Shown here in pieces: positions 36,837-45,516 of a DNA stretch of 64,000 nucleotides. The translations under genes and the position numbers were made by a program. The first letter of the stretch is position 1. Each line of letters opens with the position of its first letter. The stretch lies in the NCBI GenBank assembly GCA_003598085.1, contig QZKU01000143.1, positions 5,729 to 69,728 on the forward strand. The letters run 5' to 3'. The notes beneath the pieces were generated by a model. The model saw only the letters and a program-made list of their open reading frames with translations, did not search any database and was not told the DNA's origin. Source of the stretch: Candidatus Abyssobacteria bacterium SURF_5 (GTDB taxonomy: Bacteria; Abyssobacteria; SURF-5).

Positions 36837-37184
36837 CTAGCAGGTCAGGTGAAGCGCGGCGATAACCTTTTTCCCCTGTTCGACCAGCCTGTTAAATTCC
36901 TCGCATGCTTTTTTGGTGGGAGCGGCAAGAACCCTCACGTTCAATTGCTTCAGCGCCTCGGTGACGCGAGGGTCTATTTGCATTCGTCCGGGATCCCCCT
37001 GTCCAATCACCAAAATCTCCGGAGGGTCTGCAAGGACATCCGGAATATCCTCTGTTTGAAGCCTGTGGCCTTCCTTACGCCACCACTCTTCTTGGATTTT
37101 GTCCGGATAGATGATCAGGTCAGACGCATATGAGCGCCCGCCGATGGTGACGGAACCAAAGGAATACCGATCAATAAGAGCCAT
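36837..37184 (-). CDS. MTH938/NDUFAF3-like small protein
   Basis: The 115-residue protein matches the DUF498/MTH938 fold: FGSVTIGGRSYASDLIIYPDKI at the start, EILVIGQGDPGRMQIDPRVTEALKQLNVRV in the middle and TKKACEEFNRLVEQGKKVIAALHLTC at the end. The mitochondrial homologue NDUFAF3 helps assemble complex I; the bacterial role is unknown. It lies 33 bp downstream of rtcB. Confidence 0.88.
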   Translation of the reverse strand: MALIDRYSFGSVTIGGRSYASDLIIYPDKIQEEWWRKEGHRLQTEDIPDVLADPPEILVIGQGDPGRMQIDPRVTEALKQLNVRVLAAPTKKACEEFNRLVEQGKKVIAALHLTC

Positions 37185-37217
37185 AGTCTCTCCCTTTCCG
37201 GTGTAAACCCGGCGTAA

Positions 37218-38666
37218 TCATCCTTTGATTACGCCGAGGGGGCGCAACTTTGCCACGCGCAGGCTTATTCCCGCCTGATGCATCACGTTCACAACGGCGT
37301 TCACATCTTTGTAGGCCTCGGAAACTTCCTCGGCGAGTGTGCTTCTGCCATGGGCCATCACAATAATGTTCTTCTCTTCCAATTCTTTCTTGATCGAGCG
37401 TCCCTTCGTCGCCTTGATTGCGGCGGAGCGGCTCATCACCCGGCCGGCGCCGTGACAGGTCGACCCGAACGTCTCCTCCATCGCCGCATTGGTGCCCACG
37501 CACAGGTACGATGCCCTCCCCATGTCGCCCGGAATCAGCACCGGCTGACCAACGTGCCGGTAATCGGCTGGGATATGGGGATGCGCTGGTGGAAAAGCGC
37601 GCGTCGCCCCCTTTCGATGAACCCACAACATGCGCTCCCGCCCGTCTACCGTATGCTTCTCATACTTGGCAATGTTGTGACACACATCATAGATCAGGCG
37701 CATGCCTAAATCGCGTGGATTCATGTTCAATGTGCGTTCAAATGCGGCCCGCGCCAGATGCATGATTACCTGCCGGTTTGCCCACGCATAATTTGCCGCA
37801 GCCGCCATGGCCGAAATGTAGTCCGCCCCCTCCTGCGATTCCGCCGGGGCGCAGGCAAGCTGCCTGTCCGGCAGCTCGATGTGATACTTCTGGATCGCCC
37901 GCGCCATCACTTTCAAATAATCGTCGCAGATTTGGTGGCCGAATCCGCGTGACCCGCAATGAACCATGACCGTGATCGAATCCTTCTCGATACCGAACAC
38001 GCGGGCGGCCTCGGGATCATATACTTCCTCGACTTTTTCAATCTCGAGAAAATGATTGCCCGAACCAAGCGTTCCCACTTGAGCGGCTCCGCGTTCCACG
38101 GCATGGTCACTCACCTTGTCCGGATCAGCCCCTTGCAGGCACCCCTTCTCCTCGGTATGTTCGAGATCGGCGGCGTCGCCGTATCCATTTTCAACCGCCC
38201 ACTTCGCTCCTTTCACAAACAGCTTTCTCTGCTCGTTTCGGGTCAGCTTCTCGATGCCGCCCTTGGCGCCGACGCCCGTCGGGATCGCCTGGAACAGCGC
38301 CATCACCAAATCGCGAAGGCGCGGCTGGATATCCTGCACCATTAAGTTAGTCCGGATCAGACGGACTCCGCAATTTATATCATAACCCACTCCGCCGGGT
38401 GAGATGACGCCGCCCTCTGCCGGGTCCATGGCCGCAACTCCCCCAATCGGGAATCCATAGCCCCAATGAATATCCGGCATCGCCAGCGAATATCTCACGA
38501 TTCCCGGAAGCGTGGCCACATTGGCGGCTTGCTCGGGACTCTTGTCCTTCTGAATATCGCGCATCAGGCCCTCGTCAGCGTAAATCCTGGCGGGAACCCT
38601 CATCTGGCCGGTCTTGGCGATCTCGTAAATGAAATCGCCGATTTTTTTCATCGCCACTTGCGGCAT
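37218..38666 (-). CDS. rtcB: RNA-splicing ligase RtcB
   Basis: RtcB joins 2',3'-cyclic-phosphate or 3'-phosphate RNA ends to 5'-OH ends with GTP and Mn2+. The 482-residue protein has the family core: GGVGYDINCGVRLIRTNL (metal Cys), GSGNHFLEIEKV, MVHCGSRGFGHQ, and HGAGRVMSRSAA with the guanylylated His. The last residues (KLRPLGVIKG) are the conserved tail. An archease gene, its activator, lies 13 bp upstream, so this is a functional ligase-activator pair. Confidence 0.97.
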   Translation of the reverse strand: MPQVAMKKIGDFIYEIAKTGQMRVPARIYADEGLMRDIQKDKSPEQAANVATLPGIVRYSLAMPDIHWGYGFPIGGVAAMDPAEGGVISPGGVGYDINCGVRLIRTNLMVQDIQPRLRDLVMALFQAIPTGVGAKGGIEKLTRNEQRKLFVKGAKWAVENGYGDAADLEHTEEKGCLQGADPDKVSDHAVERGAAQVGTLGSGNHFLEIEKVEEVYDPEAARVFGIEKDSITVMVHCGSRGFGHQICDDYLKVMARAIQKYHIELPDRQLACAPAESQEGADYISAMAAAANYAWANRQVIMHLARAAFERTLNMNPRDLGMRLIYDVCHNIAKYEKHTVDGRERMLWVHRKGATRAFPPAHPHIPADYRHVGQPVLIPGDMGRASYLCVGTNAAMEETFGSTCHGAGRVMSRSAAIKATKGRSIKKELEEKNIIVMAHGRSTLAEEVSEAYKDVNAVVNVMHQAGISLRVAKLRPLGVIKG

Positions 38667-38679
38667 TTCTCTTACTCAC

Positions 38680-39126
38680 CTAAATGTCAAAAATCACCCG
38701 CGCGAGCCACTGCCCTTCTCTTCTGGCAACCTCGAGTTCGTGATATGTGGCCGCTTTGATGCTTTGTCCTATCGGATGCCTTTTCTGATCGTATGGCTCG
38801 CCCTTGATCGAAGCTTTCATCTTGTTATCCCTGACGGAGACCACTTCAAACCTGCTGAAGAACATCCCGCTCACCTCCGCCCGGAAAAGCAGTTCGTTCA
38901 GCCACGTCACCAGCAGCTCCTCGAGTGACTCCGCTTCCAGGCTGAGCTTCGCTTCTTCTTCTGGTTTCACCTTTCTCACATCGACCATCAGATCAAACAT
39001 CGCACATCCGGCAAGCGCAAATAACTCTTCAAGCGTCTTCCCTCTTACCGAAATGCCGGTATCGGCGGTGTGCTCAATCACTTCGTACTTTTTCTTGATG
39101 TTTTCAGGCCCGGCGACTGCTTTCAC
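38680..39126 (-). CDS. Archease (RtcB activator)
   Basis: The 148-residue protein has archease features: Y-E-V-I-E-H-T-A-D-T-G-I at the N-terminus with the metal Asp, LEELFALAGCAMFDLM, ELLVTWLNELLF and the terminal WLARVIFDI. Archease promotes multiple-turnover guanylylation of RtcB. Its position 13 bp upstream of rtcB fits. A small gap separates it from the upstream zinc-ribbon gene. Confidence 0.95.
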   Translation of the reverse strand: MKAVAGPENIKKKYEVIEHTADTGISVRGKTLEELFALAGCAMFDLMVDVRKVKPEEEAKLSLEAESLEELLVTWLNELLFRAEVSGMFFSRFEVVSVRDNKMKASIKGEPYDQKRHPIGQSIKAATYHELEVARREGQWLARVIFDI

Positions 39127-39147
39127 AATCCCACCACCACGGTCGGC

Positions 39148-39750
39148 CTATTGTTGAATGAATGTAACTATCTCTCCCAAAACCAGTATAATGTAGCCTG
39201 CCACAAGAAGCAATGACCACAGAATCGAGAACCAGGAAGAGGAAAACCGGCGGGATATCACCAGCAGAATCAGCGCGACAAGGTCCAGCGCGACGAGGGG
39301 GCGGAAAAATGTCTCGCCGCGCAAAAGCCGGCCCGCAAGCAGGAAATCCAAAAAGAACAACAGATGAGAAACCATGATCGAAACAACCAACAGATATTCC
39401 AGCGGGGTTGCGGCGCGGCCAGTATCCGACTTCTCATCCGGATTCTGCTCACCGGCAACTGATTCAGATGCGGGCTTGGACGGTGAGTCCGAGCAGGATA
39501 AACAGTAAATCACCCCAAACTGGTTCAAACGATAACCGTTAATAAGCGATTTGCCGCATTTTGAGCATCGGCCCTTCACATAAATGAGCGCCGCACGCTC
39601 CCGAACTTTTTCCTGCACGGTCCCGTCAAAGCAGTCTTTGCAGAATCGAAGTCCCAGCGGGCTTTCTCGGTAGTCATCGGTCAGGGGCGCCGCACACCGC
39701 GCGCATACCGCGTGTTCCGGCCATTGCTCCTGATTATTCTTGGAAGGCAT
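39148..39750 (-). CDS. Zinc-ribbon membrane protein of unknown function
   Basis: The 200-residue protein (ATG 39750; an extended frame starts at 39771) has two treble-clef/zinc-ribbon segments: C-A-R-C with C-K-D-C, and C-S-K-C with C-L-S-C. A proline/serine linker leads to about three C-terminal transmembrane helices (about residues 115-200). The soluble part should be cytoplasmic. It is co-directional with archease and rtcB, 21 bp upstream, so it may belong to the RNA-ligation operon, although I know of no such partner. Confidence 0.75.
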   Translation of the reverse strand: MPSKNNQEQWPEHAVCARCAAPLTDDYRESPLGLRFCKDCFDGTVQEKVRERAALIYVKGRCSKCGKSLINGYRLNQFGVIYCLSCSDSPSKPASESVAGEQNPDEKSDTGRAATPLEYLLVVSIMVSHLLFFLDFLLAGRLLRGETFFRPLVALDLVALILLVISRRFSSSWFSILWSLLLVAGYIILVLGEIVTFIQQ

Positions 39751-39832
39751 AACCGCGTCGTCTCTGAGCAAAATGCCATTATCTTTCTGACAGGCAAAAT
39801 CTCACAACAGGGGCGGATCGTGTTTCTTGAGA

Positions 39833-40261
39833 TCAGACGCGAGGTTCTTTATCCGGTTTGGACGCCGGTTGCCGGGAATCTTTTTCGGAATTGACGAGAA
39901 GTTTAACTTTTTTGATGAGATCGCGCGTGTTAAACGGTTTGATCAGGAGGTCGTTCGCCAGCTTGAGCGTCCCTTCCTCCTCCATTCGCTTCGTCTCAAG
40001 GACGTTACCCGTTATCAGCATCGCCGGAGTCTTTCTGAACTTGCTGCTCCGGCGCATCAGTTGGAGCAGCTTGGTCCCCGGAACCCTCGGCATCGATACA
40101 TCCAGAATGACGGCGTTGAAGGCATGTTTTCGCAGCAGCTTGAAAGCTTGCTCGCCGTCGCGCGCCGTGTTCACCTGGAGACCTTCATGCTCCAGAATTG
40201 CCTTGATTACCTCCAGCACATCAACATCGTCATCGGCAACCAAGACGCGCTTCTTTCCCAT
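39833..40261 (-). CDS. Stand-alone response-regulator receiver
   Basis: The 142-residue CheY-like protein starts at the ATG at 40261 (M-G-K-K-R-V-L-V-A-D-D-D). The phospho-acceptor is Asp54 in VILDVSMPR, the conserved Thr is in ITGN, and the Lys is in L-I-K-P-F. No output domain follows, only a charged tail. It faces away from a HEAT-repeat gene and a sensor-less histidine kinase at 42118, which may be a signalling partner. Confidence 0.9.
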   Translation of the reverse strand: MGKKRVLVADDDVDVLEVIKAILEHEGLQVNTARDGEQAFKLLRKHAFNAVILDVSMPRVPGTKLLQLMRRSSKFRKTPAMLITGNVLETKRMEEEGTLKLANDLLIKPFNTRDLIKKVKLLVNSEKDSRQPASKPDKEPRV

Positions 40262-40738
40262 ATCGATTCTCCCCCAATTCACCTGCATCTACTGATAACC
40301 CTATGATACCAAAGCCTCGGGGGACTTGTTTGTCTTGAACGGATATGGGAGCAGACATATATAGGTAATCGCTTGCGGATGGAACGTGAATATGAAGCAG
40401 AAAATTGAAATGAAACGAATCTTCAATGCCCCTTCCCGACAAGCAGTGCGATTCTATCATGCGCCCTTTCTTTTTGCAAGTCTTAATTTTCAATATGCAT
40501 GGAAATCAACCATTCGCGGCCAAAATTGACTTTTTCGAAGCGGCCTCTGCGTCTTCGCCTCCGTACCTCAAGAGCGTCTTCCACTCTTTCTCACTTTGGC
40601 AACAGTCAATAGCGGCGCGCCATGCACGGTTCCGCTCCGCGAACAGATGAGTTAACGGAATTGGACAAAACCGGACTTTCGGCATTTTTTTTGCTTATAA
40701 TACAATTTAAGGTGGTCTTGCGCGTTTTTCTGCTCTAT
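40262..40738. other. Divergent intergenic region
   Basis: About 480 bp separate the receiver gene (minus) from the HEAT-repeat promoter (plus). Frames here are short and unsupported. The segment 40670-40720 is strongly AT-rich. I see no RNA gene or repeat. Confidence 0.4.
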
Positions 40739-40767
40739 TTGGCTTTTTCCCCAACGTGATGTATAAT
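40739..40767 (+). promoter_or_regulatory. Sigma70 promoter of the HEAT-repeat gene
   Basis: TTGGCT (40739-40744) and a perfect TATAAT (40762-40767) are spaced by 17 bp, about 60 bp before the ATG at 40830. Confidence 0.6.
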
Positions 40768-40829
40768 TGAGGGGACCAAGAGGGGTTAAGTGGGCGTTCC
40801 GGCTGCCTGCTTTGTGCCGCAGGGGGGAA

Positions 40830-42092
40830 ATGAAGAACAGTTTGAAAACGTTCATCGCAGGCCTTACCATATTGGTGGCGCCGGTTACGATTCTGGCGGA
40901 GGCCGCTTTTTTCGAGTCCCCCGCTTCACAACGAGAAATCCTTTTAGCCCAGAAGGAAGCTAACTCCTTAATCCTTGTCGATACGTCCTCATCGACTTCA
41001 GACCTTGTCCAGGCACTGCAGCAATCGACACTGAAGTATCAACGCCGATATGCCGCTCAGCTTCTCGGAGAACGAAAGGAACCGGGAACTGCCCCATATC
41101 TTGTGCAGGCACTTGATGATCCCGAGGATATAGTTCAAAAGGCCGCTGCGGAAGCCTTGGTTAACCAGCGCGATAAGAGCATCTTTCCCCAACTCATCGA
41201 CACTCTGAGCGCACCCCGTCCTTCGGCGCGAGAATATTCCGCCTACGTTCTGGGGAAATTGGCGAATAAGGGCGACACTGCTGCTATCCAGGCACTGGAG
41301 ACTGCCGCAGGCGATGAGAAAAGCAATGTCCGCGTCGAGGTGATTTATGCCCTTTATGAAATAGGATCGCCCAGCAGCAAAGGAATTTTTGTCAACGGAT
41401 TAAATGACGAAGAAGCAAGAATCCGCAGTTATTGTGCAAATGCGCTCGGAAGCTTGAAAACGGCCGGCGCCGGAGCCGAACTTTCCGCCGCGCTTGATCG
41501 GGAGACCGATGAGAGTGTCAGGCGGACGATCATTTCCGCAATGGGGAAAATCGGTGGAAGCTCTTCCGCGAAAACGCTGGCCCAGGCCGTAACCAATGAG
41601 AATGCTTCCCTGCGGGGCGACATCGCCGACGCGCTCGGCGAAATAAAGACGCCCGAGGCGATTCGAGCACTCGTCGAACTGCTTGCCGATTCAAATCCCA
41701 CGGTTCGGGCGCGAGCGGCTTCGGCGTTGGCGAATGCAAGAGACCCTTCATCGGCCGGAGCGCTTGCGAACGCGCTGAAAGATCGCTCGCCACTCGTTCG
41801 ACGAGCGGCCTCCCGCGCGCTTATTTATATAGCTGATTCGACGACCATCAAGGAACTGGTGGACGCTTTGGGCGATTCGGATTCTGAAGTCGCCGAAAAT
41901 GCAAAAGAAGCCCTAATTCACGTTAATGATCTCAACGCCGTGCATTCGCTTATTGACGCGCTCGACTCGGGCAACCCCAACAAACAGACACGTGCTTTGA
42001 TGGTACTCGAAGAAATCACCCATCGGCCGTACGGGTCGGACGTCGTCAAATGGGTTCAGTGGTACGAGGAAAACTTCAAGACCAGCGAATAG
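40830..42092 (+). CDS. Secreted HEAT-repeat protein
   Basis: The 420-residue protein begins at ATG 40830, four bases after a purine-rich AGGGGGGAA. It has a signal peptide (K-N-S-L-K-T-F-I-A-G-L-T-I-L-V-A-P, cleaved near A-E-A). The rest is at least nine PBS/HEAT-like helical repeats of about 31 residues, each with a recurring V/L-R-x-x-A-A-x-A-L pattern, for example VRARAASALANARD and VRRAASRALIYIAD. Such repeats make protein-protein scaffolds. It lies 25 bp before the histidine kinase gene and is likely co-transcribed. Confidence 0.85.
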   Translation: MKNSLKTFIAGLTILVAPVTILAEAAFFESPASQREILLAQKEANSLILVDTSSSTSDLVQALQQSTLKYQRRYAAQLLGERKEPGTAPYLVQALDDPEDIVQKAAAEALVNQRDKSIFPQLIDTLSAPRPSAREYSAYVLGKLANKGDTAAIQALETAAGDEKSNVRVEVIYALYEIGSPSSKGIFVNGLNDEEARIRSYCANALGSLKTAGAGAELSAALDRETDESVRRTIISAMGKIGGSSSAKTLAQAVTNENASLRGDIADALGEIKTPEAIRALVELLADSNPTVRARAASALANARDPSSAGALANALKDRSPLVRRAASRALIYIADSTTIKELVDALGDSDSEVAENAKEALIHVNDLNAVHSLIDALDSGNPNKQTRALMVLEEITHRPYGSDVVKWVQWYEENFKTSE

Positions 42093-42117
42093 TTGACGGC
42101 CACACGGAGCGCGCGCC

Positions 42118-42843
42118 GTGGAGCAACTTCTTCCCCAGGACGAGATAACGAAACGATTCCTCGAAAAATTGGTGGTGTGCCAGCGGCTCACCTTGCTGGG
42201 AAAGCTCTCTTCAGACCTCACTCACGAAATCAATAATCAACTCACCGGCGTCAGCGGATACGCACAACTGCTGCTCGGACAGGAACGGGCGCTGCTCATC
42301 GCCAGAGAACTGGAAAAAATCAGTTCCTCCGCCGACGAATGCAAGAAGCTGATCTTCAACTACAAGCGCCTCGCCAGGTTCACGAATCAGGAGAAAGAAT
42401 ACTGCAGCTTGAATATCATCATCCGCCAGGCGTTGGATCTATTTCGGCGCCAGTTCGCAAAAAAGAACCTCGAGATAACCGAAGACTATTCGGACGATCT
42501 TCCGGTGATCGAAACCAACGCCGGCGCGTTGGAGCATGCATTTGCGAATATCATCCAGAACGCGCTTGAAGCGCTGCAGGAAAGCGGCAGCCGGCTCTCC
42601 ATTCGGACAGCGATCGAAGATCAGCAGTTGCTGGCTGTCTTTGAAGACGATGGCCCCGGAATTTCACAAGAGGCACATCAGCGCCTCTTCGCTCCCTTCT
42701 TCTCCACCAAGAGTCACCTGCATTGCATGGGCCTCGGATTGGCCGCGACCAAAGCGGTAGTGGAAGAATGCGGAGGGAAAATCCGGGTTGACTCACTGTC
42801 TGAATCGGGAACAAGTGTAAGAATTCTCTTGCCATTGGAATGA
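42118..42843 (+). CDS. Cytosolic sensor-less histidine kinase
   Basis: The 241-residue GTG-started protein has no transmembrane helix or recognised sensor. It has a HisKA-type helix with His36 in SSDLTHEINNQLTGVSGY, then HATPase: IIQNALEAL (N box), EDDGPGIS (G1), F-F-S-T-K-S (F box) and MGLGLAATKAV (G2). It probably phosphorylates a separate receiver, of which the one at 39833 is the nearest. Its position after a secreted HEAT protein may be fortuitous. Confidence 0.9.
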   Translation: MEQLLPQDEITKRFLEKLVVCQRLTLLGKLSSDLTHEINNQLTGVSGYAQLLLGQERALLIARELEKISSSADECKKLIFNYKRLARFTNQEKEYCSLNIIIRQALDLFRRQFAKKNLEITEDYSDDLPVIETNAGALEHAFANIIQNALEALQESGSRLSIRTAIEDQQLLAVFEDDGPGISQEAHQRLFAPFFSTKSHLHCMGLGLAATKAVVEECGGKIRVDSLSESGTSVRILLPLE

Positions 42844-42870
42844 GATCGCGAACAGGAAGAATTCAGGACG

Positions 42871-43095
42871 ATGAAAATTACGAATGAAATGGTCGAGAGT
42901 TTCCTCAGAAGTCTGGAATGCCGTTACGAGCGCGAGAAAATGTCGCTTGCCGGAGTGGAGAACGTCGAAATCCGGCTCTTTAACCATACCACCGGCGAAC
43001 AAGCCGCCAGGCTCGAATTCATCAACAGCATCCTGACGAAGATAGATTATTGGGACCAGGAAAAAAAGACGATCGAAACGATCAAGTGGGACTAG
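42871..43095 (+). CDS. Small protein of unknown function
   Basis: The 74-residue protein has an amphipathic helix start (M-K-I-T-N-E-M-V-E-S-F-L-R-S-L) and a basic/acidic body ending in W-D. A purine-rich AGGACG precedes ATG. Its 3' end overlaps the convergent YdjC gene by 14 bp. The 27-bp spacing from the kinase gene suggests one transcript. Confidence 0.6.
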   Translation: MKITNEMVESFLRSLECRYEREKMSLAGVENVEIRLFNHTTGEQAARLEFINSILTKIDYWDQEKKTIETIKWD

Positions 43096-43963
43096 CTGCT
43101 TCCTCGTCCCATCCCGCATAATTTACCAGCCGAATCCCCAGTCTCTTCACCGTCGCCGCTGTCTCCTGAGAACATAAAGCGGCCAGCTCTTCCCGCCAGC
43201 AGTAACCCCATGGGTGATCCCGATTCAATGCCGCGTTGTCCGCGCCCGGATGACAGGAAAGTTCCACGACTGCATCGGGAAGCTCCTGAAGCACTCTCAG
43301 CAACGCATCCTCCCGCAGACAGCCGGCATGTTCTATTCCCACGTGATAATCCGCCCAACGGAGCTTCGTCCCCCTCAACGTGCGCAGGTTCCATGCCGCC
43401 AATCGCCTCAGCAGCGCCTTTTTCATTTTCCCCCCAATATCGCCATTGCACCCGACGGTCCTGACGGGCGCAAAGGGCATCCTCACCCAGCTTATCCCAA
43501 ATTCAAGCGCGAGGCCGATCACAATGGCAAAGATCGGCGGCGCCAAATGGATGTGCTGATGACTGTCTATATGCGTGATCGGAATGCCGGCCGAAGTTAT
43601 TCTCTCTAATTGCGCCCGAAACTCTTTCTCCAGTTCTCCCGCATCAACCAGACGCAGAGCCGCCCGCATGGCAAAGATGATAGGACTCTTCGAAAAACGC
43701 CCTGTTCCGCCTGTCACGGAAGATGTTTCCGAACCGATGAGCGGTTTCCCCTTCAGGGACGGCCCGCGTGTCAACGCAAGATGCGCTCCGACCCCGAGGC
43801 GCGGATGCTTCTTGGCAAGCTCCACCGCATGTTCGAAGGCATCCCCGACCGCCAAAAGCGACGCGCTGGTGACAATGCCCTCCTCGTGAGCTCGAATGAC
43901 GGCCGTGTTTATTTCCTTCTCGAGCCCGAAATCGTCGGCATTCACTATGAGCAACGTGGCCAT
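43082..43963 (-). CDS. YdjC/ChbG/HpnK-family carbohydrate deacetylase
   Basis: The 293-residue enzyme shows the YdjC-fold motifs: IVNADDFGL near residue 6 (Asp pair), GVGAHLALT and ITHIDSHQHIHL (zinc His/Asp), plus VELSCHPG near residue 240. The family removes acetyl groups from N-acetylated sugars, or acts in hopanoid head-group synthesis (HpnK). It lies 1 bp after a GT39-type gene and downstream of a GT2 gene, so modification of a lipid-linked sugar is plausible. Confidence 0.9.
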   Translation of the reverse strand: MATLLIVNADDFGLEKEINTAVIRAHEEGIVTSASLLAVGDAFEHAVELAKKHPRLGVGAHLALTRGPSLKGKPLIGSETSSVTGGTGRFSKSPIIFAMRAALRLVDAGELEKEFRAQLERITSAGIPITHIDSHQHIHLAPPIFAIVIGLALEFGISWVRMPFAPVRTVGCNGDIGGKMKKALLRRLAAWNLRTLRGTKLRWADYHVGIEHAGCLREDALLRVLQELPDAVVELSCHPGADNAALNRDHPWGYCWREELAALCSQETAATVKRLGIRLVNYAGWDEEAASPT

Positions 43964-43964
43964 T

Positions 43965-45482
43965 TCAACCGCTCCCTGAAAGCCGGTCGCTCGCGATCCG
44001 CAGCTCTGTCAGCCGGAAAAGACGCAACGCCCGAATATTTCGATTCAGCTTCCGGAACCGATATTCAAAAACCGGCTCGCACTGCGCGTCCACCTGCACG
44101 AACCGGAAATGGGGAATGATCTCCTGTGTCAAAAACACCGGTCGGCCTTCCCTCAATCGTTGCTGCGCCAAACGAAGCATATCCACTTTCATCACTACTT
44201 TGCCGGGACTATATTCGGTTACCAGATATACAGTCTCCGGCGGATTCTCCCGGTTGTAGTAGAGGATCATCGGTTCTGCGGCCGTCGTGAAAAGAAGGTT
44301 CCGCCCGACCGCCCGACCCACCTCGGTCGCGGCCTGCTTATCGTCGTCGTTGTGCCGGGCGTACAGTAGCTCGGACAAGTTCGGACCCAGCGCCGCCACG
44401 GCGACAATCAAAAGGGCCGCCGCCTTGGCGGGATGCACCGATTTCCATTTCGCCGGAAGCACTTCATCCAATTCATCACCCGCGGAGAACACCAGCAGAA
44501 GCGCCGGCGGCAGGAGCACCAGAAAATACCGGTTCATCGAATACATGCCCGAATAGAACACGTACGCGCTCGCAATCCAGGAACCGGCGAGAAAAACCAA
44601 AAGATACTTGCGCCTGAACAAGAGAACAGCCAGGCCCAATACCCCAAGCGCAAGAAGCGCCGGGGTCAAAGCCGAAAGAGCGATAAAGAAGCTGCTCTTG
44701 TAGTACCTGCCCAGCTCATAATAGGTGAACAGAAAATCACTCGAATATGAGGCCAGATGCTGCACCAGGGCGGGGCGGTAGACCGCCGCCAGACACACGA
44801 CCGCTCCGCCGGCGGCAAAGATCGACAGGCGCGCCAACGGCCTCCACGCGCCGGTCCCCCTGACGTGAAACAGGAACAGAATCAGCAACGGCATGCTGAT
44901 GAAAAACACGCCGCTCGGCCGGGCGCACCACGTTGCAGCAAAAAAACACCCGAACAGAATAGCCGCCGCACGACCTCCATGATCCAGCACACGCTGGAAG
45001 AAATACACCGCCCACAGCGCGAAGGCAAATCCAATAATCTCGTGCGAAAGATATGCCGAAAACTCGAGGAACGTGGGCGAGATTATCAGGGCGATTGAAG
45101 CAAATAGAGCAGCTTTCCGGTTCACCAGCCACGCGACGAGTTGGAAAAAGGGCCAGATGCTGGCGGCCCCGAATAAGACCGCTAGAGTATTGAGAACCGT
45201 CGCCTGCTCGGCGCTGATTGCACGGGCGACTCTCGTCCCGACCACGAAAAAATACATGGTCAACGGGTGATCCCAATAGGAAGAATAGGTGCTTTCGTCG
45301 AGGTACTTCAGCGCCGAGAGCGCCTCCCGGTACGAATCGGGTTCTCCCATATTCGGGCGCATGAAGAAGAAGCCGATCAGGAGGGACCCAACCACAAGAG
45401 CGGCGGGTAGGGCGGCGGGATTATGCTTAAACCTCATGTTCGCCCATGAGGGAACTTCGGGTTCGGTTGCTTTCATTACCAT
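43965..45482 (-). CDS. GT39-type (PMT/ArnT-like) membrane glycosyltransferase
   Basis: The 505-residue protein has about ten transmembrane segments. Its first periplasmic loop carries N-M-G-E-P-D-S-Y (near residues 44-51), a candidate acidic pair for sugar transfer. The next loop (YSSYWDHPLTMYF) fits the PMT_2 family. These enzymes use polyprenyl-phosphate sugars made by GT2 proteins such as the one encoded 34 bp upstream. The acceptor is unknown. Confidence 0.85.
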   Translation of the reverse strand: MVMKATEPEVPSWANMRFKHNPAALPAALVVGSLLIGFFFMRPNMGEPDSYREALSALKYLDESTYSSYWDHPLTMYFFVVGTRVARAISAEQATVLNTLAVLFGAASIWPFFQLVAWLVNRKAALFASIALIISPTFLEFSAYLSHEIIGFAFALWAVYFFQRVLDHGGRAAAILFGCFFAATWCARPSGVFFISMPLLILFLFHVRGTGAWRPLARLSIFAAGGAVVCLAAVYRPALVQHLASYSSDFLFTYYELGRYYKSSFFIALSALTPALLALGVLGLAVLLFRRKYLLVFLAGSWIASAYVFYSGMYSMNRYFLVLLPPALLLVFSAGDELDEVLPAKWKSVHPAKAAALLIVAVAALGPNLSELLYARHNDDDKQAATEVGRAVGRNLLFTTAAEPMILYYNRENPPETVYLVTEYSPGKVVMKVDMLRLAQQRLREGRPVFLTQEIIPHFRFVQVDAQCEPVFEYRFRKLNRNIRALRLFRLTELRIASDRLSGSG

Positions 45483-45516
45483 CGGCCCCGAACGGAGATG
45501 AAGAAGAAGGAGAGGC

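Noticed and set aside
40767-40829. Longer N-terminus for the HEAT-repeat protein
   Set aside because: The extension overlaps the -10 box and precedes a good signal peptide that starts at 40830.
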